Origin: JBBKWG01 sp037968835 | Lineage (GTDB): Bacteria; Pseudomonadota; Alphaproteobacteria; Rhodobacterales; Rhodobacteraceae | DNA length: 41,078 bases | NCBI GenBank assembly: GCA_037968835.1 | Contig: JBBKWG010000038.1 | Coordinates: forward strand, 1-41,078 | Direction: 5' to 3' | Shown: piece after piece, positions 8,963 to 17,066 of the stretch | Numbering within the stretch: position 1 is the stretch's first letter | Layout of the letters: every line of letters starts with the position of its first letter | Position numbers and translations under genes: made by a program | The notes under the pieces: model-generated | Seen by the model: only the letters and a program-made list of their open reading frames with translations | The model's database searches: none | What the model was told of the DNA's origin: nothing

Positions 8963-9847
8963 TCAGCCTTTGACCGCCCCGGCTGTCAGACCGCCGACGA
9001 TCTGACGCTGGAAGAACATGATCATTATGAACAACGGCGCGGTCACCGACACAACCGCCGCCACCGCGAACATCACGTTGCCTTTGGTCTGCGTCGTGCC
9101 GAGAAAACTCGCGATCTTCGGAACCATCGTCTGGTTCTCCTTCGACAGGATCATCGCAGTCACCGCGAAGTCGTTATAGGCCAGAAGGAACGAGAACAGC
9201 GCCGTCGTGATCACCCCCGGCCACATCACCGGCACGATCACATGGCGAAATGCCTGAAACCGCGTGCAGCCGTCCACCATCGCGCTTTCGTCCAGATCCT
9301 TGGGGATGTTGTTGAAGAACGAATGCAGCATCCAAAGCGTAAACGGCTGGTTGATCGCCACCAGAACGATGATCGCGGTCGGCAGATGCCCCCAGAGGTT
9401 CCAATTGAAGAACACCGGCAGATAACCCGACACCAGTGTGATCGGCGGCATGGCGCGAAAGATCAGCGCGATGATCAGGAACCAGAACGCATAGCGATAG
9501 GTAGACCGCGAAAGCGCATAGGCGCCAAGCGTCCCGAATGTCAGCGAAATCGTCACCACACTTACGCACACGATCAGCGTGTTGAGCGCCGCGCGCCAGA
9601 ACTCTTCCTGTATCCACGCACCCTCATAACCCTGTCCGGTGAAGGGCTGGCCGGTCTCGATAACGGTCATGGTTCCGAACAGGGCATTGGCCCAGTCCGC
9701 CTTGGAGAAAAAGTCGCCCTCGACCTTGAACGAACCCCACAGCGTCCAGAGAAACGGGAACGCCGCAAGCAGCATCCACAGGCTCAGGAAGCCGACGGTA
9801 AAAAGCTTCAGCGGCAGCGGTTTTTTCTGGGCAAGAACGGTGCTCAT
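8963..9847 (-). CDS. ABC transporter permease, CUT1 sugar type (MalG-like)
   Basis: A 294-residue inner-membrane permease with six predicted helices. The EAA loop that docks the ATPase reads DESAMVDGCTRFQAFRHVIVP near residue 185, and the length and C-terminal end fit the MalG/UgpE half of carbohydrate-uptake (CUT1) transporters. It starts six bases after the partner permease stop. The usual partners are all present: the binding protein and second permease upstream and the ATPase at 12421. Confidence 0.93.
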   Translation of the reverse strand: MSTVLAQKKPLPLKLFTVGFLSLWMLLAAFPFLWTLWGSFKVEGDFFSKADWANALFGTMTVIETGQPFTGQGYEGAWIQEEFWRAALNTLIVCVSVVTISLTFGTLGAYALSRSTYRYAFWFLIIALIFRAMPPITLVSGYLPVFFNWNLWGHLPTAIIVLVAINQPFTLWMLHSFFNNIPKDLDESAMVDGCTRFQAFRHVIVPVMWPGVITTALFSFLLAYNDFAVTAMILSKENQTMVPKIASFLGTTQTKGNVMFAVAAVVSVTAPLFIMIMFFQRQIVGGLTAGAVKG

Positions 9848-9853
9848 GTGATC

Positions 9854-10876
9854 CTACTTCCTGCTGAAATCGCGATAGGTGCGCACAACCACCGGCGACA
9901 AAAGGATGGCGACGCCGATGATTGTCAGGACCGAGGTGGCGGCGGCTGACGACAATTGCCGCGTTTCACCGCCCAGATCGTTGTAGATCGCCCAACTGAG
10001 CGAGGTCGCGTGGGCCGAAGCCGAGAAGCTGACGATCGGCTCGAAAACCCGGAAGTTGTCCATAAGCTGAATGAGCGCGATGAACGTCGTGAGCGGCAAC
10101 AGGTGCGGGATCACCACGTACTTGATCCGCTCCCACCGACTGGCACCGTCAATCATCGCGGCTTCCAGTGTGTCGGTGTTCACCGTCTGAAGCCCCGCAT
10201 AATAGACAATGAAGGCGAACGGCGCGGCGTGCCAGACGCCGTAAACCATCAGCATGATCCACATCAGCGGCGTCGAGGCCTTGACCGACAGGCTCGGATC
10301 TCCGGCGATCACCTGAAGCGCGGTCCCGATGACACCGCGCGCGTCGATCATCCAGAACAGGATCAGCGAACCGACCAGCGGCGTGACGATCATCGGCAGC
10401 AGCGAAAAGAATATCAGCGGCCCGCGGATCACCTTGGCCGCGCTGTTCACGGCCACCGCGATCATGAAGCCGAAGACGATGGTCAGCGGCGTGACGACGA
10501 ATGTGTAGGCCAGCGTGAAGAAAATCGCCTTGTAGAAGGGCAGGTTCAGCATCCTGCCCATGAATTGCCCCCAGCTTTCGCTCTGCTGCCAGAGCGTCGA
10601 AACCTCGGTCGTCGCCAGATGCCCGCGATCAAGATAGGTCTCCAGCCCCGCGAACCGTCCCAGCGGCCGTTCGGCGCGCAATGCCTCGGTCGCGGCCTGG
10701 TCGATTGTCGTGGTCTTGTTGCACCCGAACGGTCCGCAATTCTCGGTCTCGACGATCACCTGCTCGTGCGACTTGTAGAGCGACTGCACGACGACCGAGA
10801 CGATCGGGAAGAAGATGAAAAGCAGCATCGCCACCGTCGACGGCAGGACGAACCAGAAAAAGCTTTTATGTTTCAT
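9854..10876 (-). CDS. ABC transporter permease, CUT1 sugar type (MalF/UgpA-like)
   Basis: A 340-residue permease. The start is the ATG at 10876 (MKHKSFFWFVLPSTVAML), which opens the first membrane helix; the longer upstream frame shadows the binding-protein gene. After helix one there is a periplasmic insert of about 90 residues with two Cys (ENCGPFGCNK) that may form a disulfide. The EAA loop reads LEAAMIDGASRWERIKYVVIP. It is separated from the binding-protein gene by 76 bases that hold a hairpin. Confidence 0.92.
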   Translation of the reverse strand: MKHKSFFWFVLPSTVAMLLFIFFPIVSVVVQSLYKSHEQVIVETENCGPFGCNKTTTIDQAATEALRAERPLGRFAGLETYLDRGHLATTEVSTLWQQSESWGQFMGRMLNLPFYKAIFFTLAYTFVVTPLTIVFGFMIAVAVNSAAKVIRGPLIFFSLLPMIVTPLVGSLILFWMIDARGVIGTALQVIAGDPSLSVKASTPLMWIMLMVYGVWHAAPFAFIVYYAGLQTVNTDTLEAAMIDGASRWERIKYVVIPHLLPLTTFIALIQLMDNFRVFEPIVSFSASAHATSLSWAIYNDLGGETRQLSSAAATSVLTIIGVAILLSPVVVRTYRDFSRK

Positions 10877-10917
10877 GGTGCCCCTCGTCAGTCGGCATGG
10901 ATACGCGGCTGATCTGC

Positions 10918-10942
10918 GGCGGGGCACCCACGGCGCCCCGCC
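10918..10942 (-). terminator. GC-rich hairpin between ABC binding-protein and permease genes
   Basis: GGCGGGGC at 10918-10925 pairs with GCCCCGCC at 10935-10942 (8 bp, 9-base loop), starting 10 bases past the binding-protein stop on the transcribed minus strand. No T run follows it, so it is more likely an mRNA-stabilising or partial-attenuation stem than a true terminator. Confidence 0.6.
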
Positions 10943-10952
10943 AGCAATGACT

Positions 10953-12188
10953 TCAGTTGAGGAAGCCTTTTTCCTTCGCCGCAGCGGTATACGCCGCTTC
11001 AACATCGGCCAGGGCCTGCTCGGCGCTTTCCTTGCCCTGAAGGAAGTCGGCGATGTTGTCGCCAAGCGCGGTGTGCAGAAGTCCCTGATACGGCAACATC
11101 GGATACGCCTGAGTGCCCAGATCCATCGCCGCGAAAACCCCGGCATTGACGTCGGCGGGTTGATAACCCTCGATCATCCAGACCGCTTCCGCCATAGTCT
11201 CGTCGTTCAGGATGTCGGGGCTGATACCGGCCTTCATCGCCACGAACGTCGCTTCGGCGTCCTCGTCCGAGATGTTCTTGGAAACCGTCCATCCGTCCCA
11301 CCAGAGCGTCGAGGCGGGAATCGTTCCGCCACCGACGGTCATCGGCGGTGCGACCTTGGTGTTCTCGTGCACGACCGCTTCGGACCCTTCATCGTCCATC
11401 AGCACGCCGGTCCGCGACCCCCACATGTTCATCAGCGCAACGTTACCCGCTTCCCATTCGGCCGAGGTGCCGTTGGAATCGTGGGTCAGGTAGTCGGGGT
11501 TCATGTATTCGCTCAGCGATTTCATCATGTTCAGCGCGTTGATGCCCGCTTCGTTATTGATCGCGACCTCGGCGGTGCCGGGTTTGAAGAACTCGCCGCC
11601 ATAGCCGATATACATGTTGATGAATTCTTCGGCGAGGTTCCAGCCGGCCGCATAAGCGCCACCGATTGGGTTCTCCATGATGCCCTGTTCGCGGATCATC
11701 TTGGCAGCCTCAAGCATATCCTCATAGGTCGTTGGCGGCTCGACTCCGATCTGTTCCAGCACATCGGCCCGATAGACCAGATGCTGTGCGTTCGCCATGA
11801 ACGCCACGGCCATGATGTCGTCGCCGATCCGGATAAGCTGGAAATCCTGAATGCCGTCGCCGTGCTTGGCGACCAGATCGTTCAGCGGCCGGATAACGTC
11901 CTCGTTTATCAGCGCGACGATGGACGAGTTGGCGATGATCGCGGTCGTGTATTCGGCCGGATTTCCCGACATTCCGGCCAGGTTGATCTTCTGGTGGTCC
12001 GCAGTCAGGTTCGATTTGGCCTCGCCGCCGCCGACGCATTTGAGCGCCTCGCGCGCGACCGTCTGGATCGCCGGGAATTCGTTGCCGACAATGCTGACCC
12101 GCCCGGCTTCAACCGGACACTCCGCCATCGCCGTAGTTGCAAGCGCAGCAAGCACAGTTGCAAGCGCGGTCGTCTTGAGCATGTTCAT
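10953..12188 (-). CDS. ABC transporter substrate-binding protein, CUT1 sugar type
   Basis: A 411-residue secreted binding protein with signal peptide MNMLKTTALATVLAALATTAMA. The fold features of extracellular solute-binding family 1 are visible: PTTYEDMLEAAKMI, the AEWEAGNVALMNMWGSR stretch (the family's 'F..G.AAM...G' segment) and a WWDGWTVSK region rich in Trp, as in sugar-binding clefts. It would bind a sugar, glycoside or similar polar compound in the periplasm. It is the first gene of the left arm of the island. Its promoter carries the left LacI-type operator. The natural ligand cannot be deduced. Confidence 0.92.
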   Translation of the reverse strand: MNMLKTTALATVLAALATTAMAECPVEAGRVSIVGNEFPAIQTVAREALKCVGGGEAKSNLTADHQKINLAGMSGNPAEYTTAIIANSSIVALINEDVIRPLNDLVAKHGDGIQDFQLIRIGDDIMAVAFMANAQHLVYRADVLEQIGVEPPTTYEDMLEAAKMIREQGIMENPIGGAYAAGWNLAEEFINMYIGYGGEFFKPGTAEVAINNEAGINALNMMKSLSEYMNPDYLTHDSNGTSAEWEAGNVALMNMWGSRTGVLMDDEGSEAVVHENTKVAPPMTVGGGTIPASTLWWDGWTVSKNISDEDAEATFVAMKAGISPDILNDETMAEAVWMIEGYQPADVNAGVFAAMDLGTQAYPMLPYQGLLHTALGDNIADFLQGKESAEQALADVEAAYTAAAKEKGFLN

Positions 12189-12267
12189 CTGATCAGTTCC
12201 TCCGTGTCAGTGCTCTAGCCCGGTGTCCGGGTCATTCACGCGCACGCCGCTCGAATCGGTGCGGACA

Positions 12268-12281
12268 TGCATACGAATGCA
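12268..12281. promoter_or_regulatory. LacI-type operator, left copy (TGCATACGAATGCA)
   Basis: A 14-bp palindrome with the central CG typical of LacI/GalR-family operators. It is the exact reverse complement of the copy at 12393-12406. It abuts the -10 hexamer of the leftward promoter, so a bound repressor would cover the transcription start. The obvious candidate to bind it is the LacI protein encoded at 16050. Confidence 0.82.
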
Positions 12282-12311
12282 ATTAAACGGCAGAATGTTA
12301 TAATCTGGCAA
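12282..12311 (-). promoter_or_regulatory. Leftward promoter of the ABC/SnoaL arm
   Basis: Read on the minus strand, TTGCCA (12311-12306) is followed by an 18-base spacer and TTTAAT (12287-12282); each hexamer matches the sigma-70 consensus at five of six positions. The left operator follows immediately. This would give a leader of about 85 bases before the binding-protein start at 12188. Confidence 0.65.
12296..12304 (+). promoter_or_regulatory. Possible rightward extended -10 promoter element (TGTTATAAT)
   Basis: A perfect TATAAT at 12299-12304 is preceded by TG one base upstream, the extended -10 form, and points rightward. I see no good -35. A second rightward candidate is TTGCGG at 12359 with TACAAC at 12384, closer to the right operator but with a 19-base spacer. 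Which of these drives the right arm cannot be decided by reading. Confidence 0.35.
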
Positions 12312-12392
12312 GAAAAATATTTCACTCAGCTAGTGCGATACGATCATGTAACAAAGAACTTGCGGACTTTTATGATTCGTGTCTACAACTTA

Positions 12393-12406
12393 TGCATTCG
12401 TATGCA
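12393..12406. promoter_or_regulatory. LacI-type operator, right copy (TGCATTCGTATGCA)
   Basis: Identical in sequence, on the opposite strand, to the palindrome at 12268-12281, with the centres 125 bp apart, close to twelve helical turns. It sits 14 bases before the ABC ATPase start. A degraded match with the same ATTCGT core (12375-12380) is centred 21 bp to its left. The arrangement suits a tetrameric or looping LacI-family repressor controlling both arms at once (inference). Confidence 0.82.
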
Positions 12407-12420
12407 ACATGGGCGATGTC

Positions 12421-13476
12421 ATGGCCGAGATCGAGCTTCGGAACATCTCGAAACGTTGGGGCAGCTTCGTCGGAGTGGCGAACTTCGACCTGACGATTCC
12501 GGACGAGGAATTTCTGGTTCTGCTCGGTCCGTCGGGCTGTGGCAAGACCACGACCATGCGGATGATCGCCGGTCTTGAAGAGGCGACCGAAGGCGACATC
12601 CTGATCGACGGCAAGCGCATCAACGATCTTGATCCCAAGGACCGCGATGTGGCGATGGTTTTCCAGTCTTACGCGCTTTATCCCAACATGAACGTATACG
12701 AGAACATCCGCTTCCCCCTGAAGGTGAGGAAGTCAGCGACCGGCGATCACGACGCCGCCGTCCGCCGTGCCGCCGAGATGGTCGAACTGACGGAATTCCT
12801 GCATCGTCGTCCCGCTGAATTGTCGGGTGGCCAGCGCCAGCGGGTCGCTTTGGCCCGCGCCATCGTCCGTCAACCGAACGTGTTCCTGATGGACGAACCG
12901 CTCTCGAACCTCGACGCAAAGCTTCGCGTCTCGACCCGCGCCCAGATCAAGAACCTCAGCCACGAACTGAAGGTCACGACGGTCTATGTGACCCACGACC
13001 AGATCGAGGCGATGACGCTGGCCGACCGCGTCGTGGTGATGAACAAGGGCATCGTCCAGCAGGTTGGCACCCCGACCGACATCTACGACACCCCGGCGAA
13101 TACGTTCGTCGCCGGGTTCATCGGCAACCCGGCCATGAACCTTATGGAAGGCACGCTCTCGGGCGGCGTGTTCGAAGGCAGGAACGTCCGGATCGCAGGG
13201 CTGCAAAGCGACCGCTCCGGTGACGTCGTGCTGGGTTTCCGGGCCGAGGATGCAAGTCTCGCCGACGCTGGCGAAATAAGCGCGCCGATCTATTCGCTCG
13301 AACTGCTTGGCGACGCGACGATGGTGACGATGCGGGCAGGCGGTGCGCTTGTCGCCGTCAAGGCCCACAAGGATTTCCGCGCAGAGATCGGCACTGCGGT
13401 TTCGGTCCATATCCCGCCGGTGATCTGCCACCTCTTCGACGCCAAGTCAGGCGAGCGTCTGGACGCGAAAGGTTAA
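12421..13476 (+). CDS. ABC transporter ATP-binding protein, CUT1 type (MalK/UgpC-like)
   Basis: A 351-residue ATPase from the ATG at 12421 (MAEIELRNISKRWG, the usual opening of this family); GTG 12379 and ATG 12409 are in-frame alternatives, but the former would place the operator inside the gene. Walker A is GPSGCGKTT (36-44), the signature is LSGGQRQR near 133, Walker B is FLMDEPLSNLD, and the switch His is in YVTHDQIEAMT. The C-terminal 110 residues form the TOBE/OB regulatory domain of the MalK group. It powers the permeases encoded on the other arm, which explains the shared control. It is the first gene of the eleven-gene rightward operon. Confidence 0.93.
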   Translation: MAEIELRNISKRWGSFVGVANFDLTIPDEEFLVLLGPSGCGKTTTMRMIAGLEEATEGDILIDGKRINDLDPKDRDVAMVFQSYALYPNMNVYENIRFPLKVRKSATGDHDAAVRRAAEMVELTEFLHRRPAELSGGQRQRVALARAIVRQPNVFLMDEPLSNLDAKLRVSTRAQIKNLSHELKVTTVYVTHDQIEAMTLADRVVVMNKGIVQQVGTPTDIYDTPANTFVAGFIGNPAMNLMEGTLSGGVFEGRNVRIAGLQSDRSGDVVLGFRAEDASLADAGEISAPIYSLELLGDATMVTMRAGGALVAVKAHKDFRAEIGTAVSVHIPPVICHLFDAKSGERLDAKG

Positions 13477-13485
13477 GCCGACAAC

Positions 13486-13971
13486 ATGGCACACGACAAG
13501 CAATCCGCCAGCACTCTGGACGTCATCAAGCGCATGGAAGCCGGTCTCGCAGCGGGCGAGAACGATATGTCCGTGTATTTCGCGAAAGACTTCCAATGGC
13601 GTGGCAATCAGGGCTGCGGCACCAAGGACGGCGTCGCGGCGTTCCGCGCCAACTGGCAACTCCCCCTGCGGGCTGCCTTCACCGACCGCGACTACAAAAC
13701 CGAAAAATTTCTGGCCGACGGTGACTGGGCTGCCTGTTTCGGCCATATCGAAGCGACGCATTCGGGCGCGTTCATGGGCATCGCGCCAACCGGCAAGCGC
13801 GTGAAAATCCCCTACATGGATTTCTGGCGGGTCGAGGACGGGCGTATCGCCGACAACCCGGTGTCGGTCGATTTCGCCAGCGTTCTCGCCCAGCTTGGCC
13901 ACGACATTTTCAACGGAGAAGGCTGGGAGGTCTATGACCGCGGCGAACGGCAGCCGGCCAAACCAGATTGA
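13486..13971 (+). CDS. Single-domain SnoaL-like (NTF2-fold) protein
   Basis: A 161-residue protein with one SnoaL-like domain. Typical features are the early KDFQWRGNQGCGTKDGVAAF segment, the GHIEATHSGAFMGIAPTGKRV strand pair (the SnoaL 'G..GTH.G.F.G..PTG..V' pattern) and the FWRVEDGRIADNP end. The pattern is common to SnoaL cyclases and many uncharacterised ester-cyclase-like proteins, so the fold is well supported and the reaction is unknown. It follows the ATPase with a 9-base gap and precedes the HisD-like gene by 10 bases. It shares a GMHP/GNQG-type N-terminal motif with the two-domain proteins nearby. Confidence 0.85.
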   Translation: MAHDKQSASTLDVIKRMEAGLAAGENDMSVYFAKDFQWRGNQGCGTKDGVAAFRANWQLPLRAAFTDRDYKTEKFLADGDWAACFGHIEATHSGAFMGIAPTGKRVKIPYMDFWRVEDGRIADNPVSVDFASVLAQLGHDIFNGEGWEVYDRGERQPAKPD

Positions 13972-13981
13972 GGTTGACGAG

Positions 13982-15292
13982 ATGACGATTGAATATCTGA
14001 AACGCGGCAAGCCCGACACCGAACGCGCCGAAGACGACGCCAAGGTCCGCGCCACCGTCGAAACAACGCTGGCCGCGATCGAGACCGGCGGTGATGCCGC
14101 CCTGCGCGAACTGAGCGAGAAGTTCGACAGTTACACCCCGGCCAGCTTCCGGCTATCGCAATCAGAAATCGACGCCCTGATCGCCGAGGTCGCCCCCCGC
14201 GATCTGGAGGACATCAAGTTCGCCCAGGCCCAGGTCCGCAACTTCGCGCAGGCCCAGCGGAATTCGATGCTGGATATCGAGGTCGAAACGCTTCCCGGCG
14301 TCATTCTCGGACACAAGAACATCCCCGTGCAGTCGGTCGGCTGTTACGTCCCCGCCGGCAAGTTCCCGATGGTCGCGTCCGCGCATATGTCCGTCGCGAC
14401 AGCCTCGGTCGCCGGTGTGCCGCGCATCATCGCCTGCACCCCGCCGTTCAGGGGCAAGCCCAACCCGGCGGTGATCGCGGCCATGCATCTTGGCGGCGCG
14501 CACGAAATCTACGTTCTCGGCGGCATCCAGGCCATAGGCGCGATGGCCATCGGAACCGAAACGATCGAACCCGTCCATATGCTCGTCGGCCCCGGCAACG
14601 CGTTTGTGGCAGAAGCCAAGCGCCAGCTTTACGGTCGCGTCGGCATCGACCTTTTCGCTGGTCCGACCGAAACCATGGTAATCGCCGACGAAACCGTCGA
14701 CGCCGAAATGTGCGCAACCGATCTTCTTGGTCAGGCCGAGCATGGCTACAATTCGCCCGCCGTGCTTGTCACCAACTCGCGCAAACTGGCCGAAGCGACC
14801 ATGTCCGAAATCGACCGGATTCTCGCCATCCTCCCGACTGCCGACACCGCATCCGTATCGTGGCGCGACTACGGCGAGGTCATCGTCTGCGACACCTACG
14901 CCCAGATGCTGGACGTCGCCAACGACCTCGCCTCCGAGCATGTGCAGGTCATGACCGACCGCGACGACTGGTTCCTGGAGAAAATGCACAGCTACGGCGC
15001 TCTGTTTCTTGGACCGCGCACGAATGTCGCCAACGGCGATAAGGTCATCGGCACCAACCACACGCTTCCAACCAAGAAAGCAGGTCGCTATACCGGTGGT
15101 CTCTGGGTCGGCAAGTATTTGAAAACACACAGCTATCAGAAGATCACGACAGACTCGGCCGCCGCGATGATCGGCGAATACGGATCGCGGTTGTGCATGC
15201 TCGAAGGCTTCGTCGGCCATGCCGAACAATGCAACCTGCGTGTGCGGCGCTATGGCGGCAAGAACATTGCCTACGGGACGGCCGCCGAATGA
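13982..15292 (+). CDS. hisD: HisD-family dehydrogenase (histidinol dehydrogenase / HpsN-like, catabolic)
   Basis: A 436-residue Zn- and NAD-dependent dehydrogenase of the histidinol dehydrogenase family, which oxidises a primary alcohol through the aldehyde to a carboxylate. The active-site set is complete: Zn ligands Gln251 and His254 (GQAEHG), catalytic Glu319-His320 (ASEHVQV), Asp353 in GDKVIGTNHTLPT, and His413 in EGFVGHAEQ. No histidine gene is nearby. The protein resembles, from memory, the HpsN group (sulfopropanediol 3-dehydrogenase) more than biosynthetic HisD, so hisD is only the family symbol. The start at 13982 gives the family-typical MTIEYLKRG opening. The following SDR overlaps it by four bases (ATGA). 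Likely job: oxidation of a hydroxymethyl group of the imported compound. Confidence 0.9.
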   Translation: MTIEYLKRGKPDTERAEDDAKVRATVETTLAAIETGGDAALRELSEKFDSYTPASFRLSQSEIDALIAEVAPRDLEDIKFAQAQVRNFAQAQRNSMLDIEVETLPGVILGHKNIPVQSVGCYVPAGKFPMVASAHMSVATASVAGVPRIIACTPPFRGKPNPAVIAAMHLGGAHEIYVLGGIQAIGAMAIGTETIEPVHMLVGPGNAFVAEAKRQLYGRVGIDLFAGPTETMVIADETVDAEMCATDLLGQAEHGYNSPAVLVTNSRKLAEATMSEIDRILAILPTADTASVSWRDYGEVIVCDTYAQMLDVANDLASEHVQVMTDRDDWFLEKMHSYGALFLGPRTNVANGDKVIGTNHTLPTKKAGRYTGGLWVGKYLKTHSYQKITTDSAAAMIGEYGSRLCMLEGFVGHAEQCNLRVRRYGGKNIAYGTAAE

Positions 15293-16053
15293 CCCTTCCC
15301 CGCACTCCTTCGTTCCGGCTCGATGGTCGCCGCGCTTTGATCGCGGGGGCGTCGTCGGGCATCGGCGAAGGCTGCGCCGTTGCGCTGGCCGAGGCGGGCG
15401 CGGACGTCACGCTCGTTGCCCGCTCCCGGGACAAACTCGTCGATCTGGCCTCGCGCATGAAAGCCGAGGGCTGGACCGCCGAACCGCATGCGCTCGACGT
15501 CACCGACATCGAAGCAACCGAACGCAGCATTGCCGAGCTTGGGCCCTTCGACATCCTGGTGAACTCCGCCGGTCTTGCCCGTCATGCGCCCGCGACCGAA
15601 GCGACTTTGGCCGATTATGACGCCGTCACGAACCTCAACGTGCGTGGTGCCTATTTCCTGACCCGCGCTGTAGCCAAGGGGCTGATCGCCGCCCAAAAAC
15701 CGGGAAGCCTCATCAACATTTCATCCCAGATGGCCCACGTCGGGGGCATCGACCGGTCGGTCTATTGCGCCACCAAGCACGCGGTTGAGGGCTTCACCAA
15801 GGCGATGGCCATCGAATTCGGACCCCACGGCATTCGCGTCAACACGATCTGCCCGACCTTCATCCGCACGCCTCTGACCGAACAGACGTTTTCCAACCCG
15901 GACCGCGTCAAATGGATCGAAGAGAAGATCAAGCTGGGTCGTGTCGGCGAAGTGACCGACATCATGGGGGCCGTCACCTATCTTGCCAGCGATGCCAGCG
16001 CGCTTGTCACCGGAACATCGTTGCTGATTGATGGCGGGTGGACGGCGGAATGA
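15289..16053 (+). CDS. Short-chain dehydrogenase/reductase (SDR)
   Basis: A 254-residue classical SDR, starting at the ATG that overlaps the HisD-like stop (ATGA at 15289-15292). The cofactor loop is GASSGIG (20-26), the NSAG motif is at 92-95, the catalytic Ser is in NISSQ (145/146), and Tyr159 and Lys163 form YCATK. A basic residue after strand two (ARSRDK) suggests NADP. It would oxidise a secondary alcohol or reduce a ketone in the same pathway. HisD/HpsN-like plus SDR pairs are known from DHPS breakdown, but here no sulfo-lyase gene accompanies them. Confidence 0.93.
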   Translation: MTLPRTPSFRLDGRRALIAGASSGIGEGCAVALAEAGADVTLVARSRDKLVDLASRMKAEGWTAEPHALDVTDIEATERSIAELGPFDILVNSAGLARHAPATEATLADYDAVTNLNVRGAYFLTRAVAKGLIAAQKPGSLINISSQMAHVGGIDRSVYCATKHAVEGFTKAMAIEFGPHGIRVNTICPTFIRTPLTEQTFSNPDRVKWIEEKIKLGRVGEVTDIMGAVTYLASDASALVTGTSLLIDGGWTAE

Positions 16054-17066
16054 TGCCCCGTGTCACATCGCAGGACGTGGCCCGCCGCGCCGGGGTCAGT
16101 CAGTCGGCGGTCAGCCGGGTCTTTTCGGGTGCCTCCGCCAGCCCCGCGACCGTGGCCAAGGTGCGCAAGGCCGCAACCGAGCTTGGCTACCGCCCGAACC
16201 CGCTGGCGCGCGCGATGATCACCGGTAAAAGCGGGATCATCGGACTGGTCGTGGCCTATCTCGACAACCAGTTCTATCCGGTCGCTCTGGAACGTCTGTC
16301 GAAGGCGCTTCAGGCCGAGGGCTACCACATCCTTGTTTTCATGGCGGAAAACAGCAGCGATGGGATCGACAGGATCGTGCAGGAGCTGACCGACTACCGC
16401 GTCGACGGGATCATCACCGCCAGCGTCGCGATGTCCAGCGAACTGACCGAACGCTGCGCCGCCGAGGGCATTCCCGTGGTCATGTTCAACCGTGGTCAGG
16501 ACGGATCGGGGTTGTCGTCGGTCACTTCGGCCAACGTCGACGGGGGCCGCAGGGTCGCCGAGTTTCTCGTCGCGGGCGGTCACACGCGCATCGCGCATAT
16601 CGCGGGTTGGCAGGGGTCTTCGACAGGGCGCGACCGCCAGCGGGGATTCGTCGAAGGTCTGGCCAGGGCCGGTTTGGAACCGCTCGCCATTATCGACGGC
16701 CACTACGACCGCGACATCGCGTCAAAGGCGACCCGCGACCTGATGCAGTCCGCAACCCCGCCCGACGCCATTTTCGTCGGCAACGACCACATGGCCTGCG
16801 CCGTGCTCGACACGCTGAAACACGAACTCGGGGTGAATGTGCCGAACGATGTGTCGGTCGTCGGCTACGACGACGTGCCGCTTGCGGCGTGGCCCGCATT
16901 CGATCTGACGACGGTGCGCCAGCCGGTGAACCGCATGGTCGAGGCGACGGTCGAAACCATGCTGTCTCAGATCAATCAGCCCGACCGGCCGCCGCAACAG
17001 ATACAAATCGAAGGACCGCTGATCCTGCGCGGATCGGCCCGGATACCCACAGGATGGACAAATTGA
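16050..17066 (+). CDS. LacI-family transcriptional regulator
   Basis: A 338-residue repressor. The ATG at 16050 overlaps the SDR stop (ATGA), and the protein opens with the LacI helix-turn-helix VTSQDVARRAGVSQSAVSRVF, followed by the hinge-helix region NPLARAMITGKSG and a periplasmic-binding-like sensor domain ending in ILRGSARIP. The hinge helix inserts at a central CG in operators of this family, which matches both palindromes at 12268 and 12393. Being inside the operon it would control its own synthesis. The inducer is probably the transported compound or an intermediate (inference). Confidence 0.93.
   Translation: MMPRVTSQDVARRAGVSQSAVSRVFSGASASPATVAKVRKAATELGYRPNPLARAMITGKSGIIGLVVAYLDNQFYPVALERLSKALQAEGYHILVFMAENSSDGIDRIVQELTDYRVDGIITASVAMSSELTERCAAEGIPVVMFNRGQDGSGLSSVTSANVDGGRRVAEFLVAGGHTRIAHIAGWQGSSTGRDRQRGFVEGLARAGLEPLAIIDGHYDRDIASKATRDLMQSATPPDAIFVGNDHMACAVLDTLKHELGVNVPNDVSVVGYDDVPLAAWPAFDLTTVRQPVNRMVEATVETMLSQINQPDRPPQQIQIEGPLILRGSARIPTGWTN

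Noticed and set aside
12379..12420. Upstream GTG start for the MalK-like ATPase
   Set aside because: It would put the right operator inside the coding sequence and adds 14 residues not typical of the family.
14162..15229. 355-codon frame antisense to the HisD-like gene
   Set aside because: Shadow of a gene with a full catalytic set; the His- and Asp-rich translation matches no family I know.
13982..15292. Histidine biosynthesis role for the HisD-family gene
   Set aside because: No other his gene is present; the neighbours are transporter and catabolic genes and the protein looks more like HpsN.
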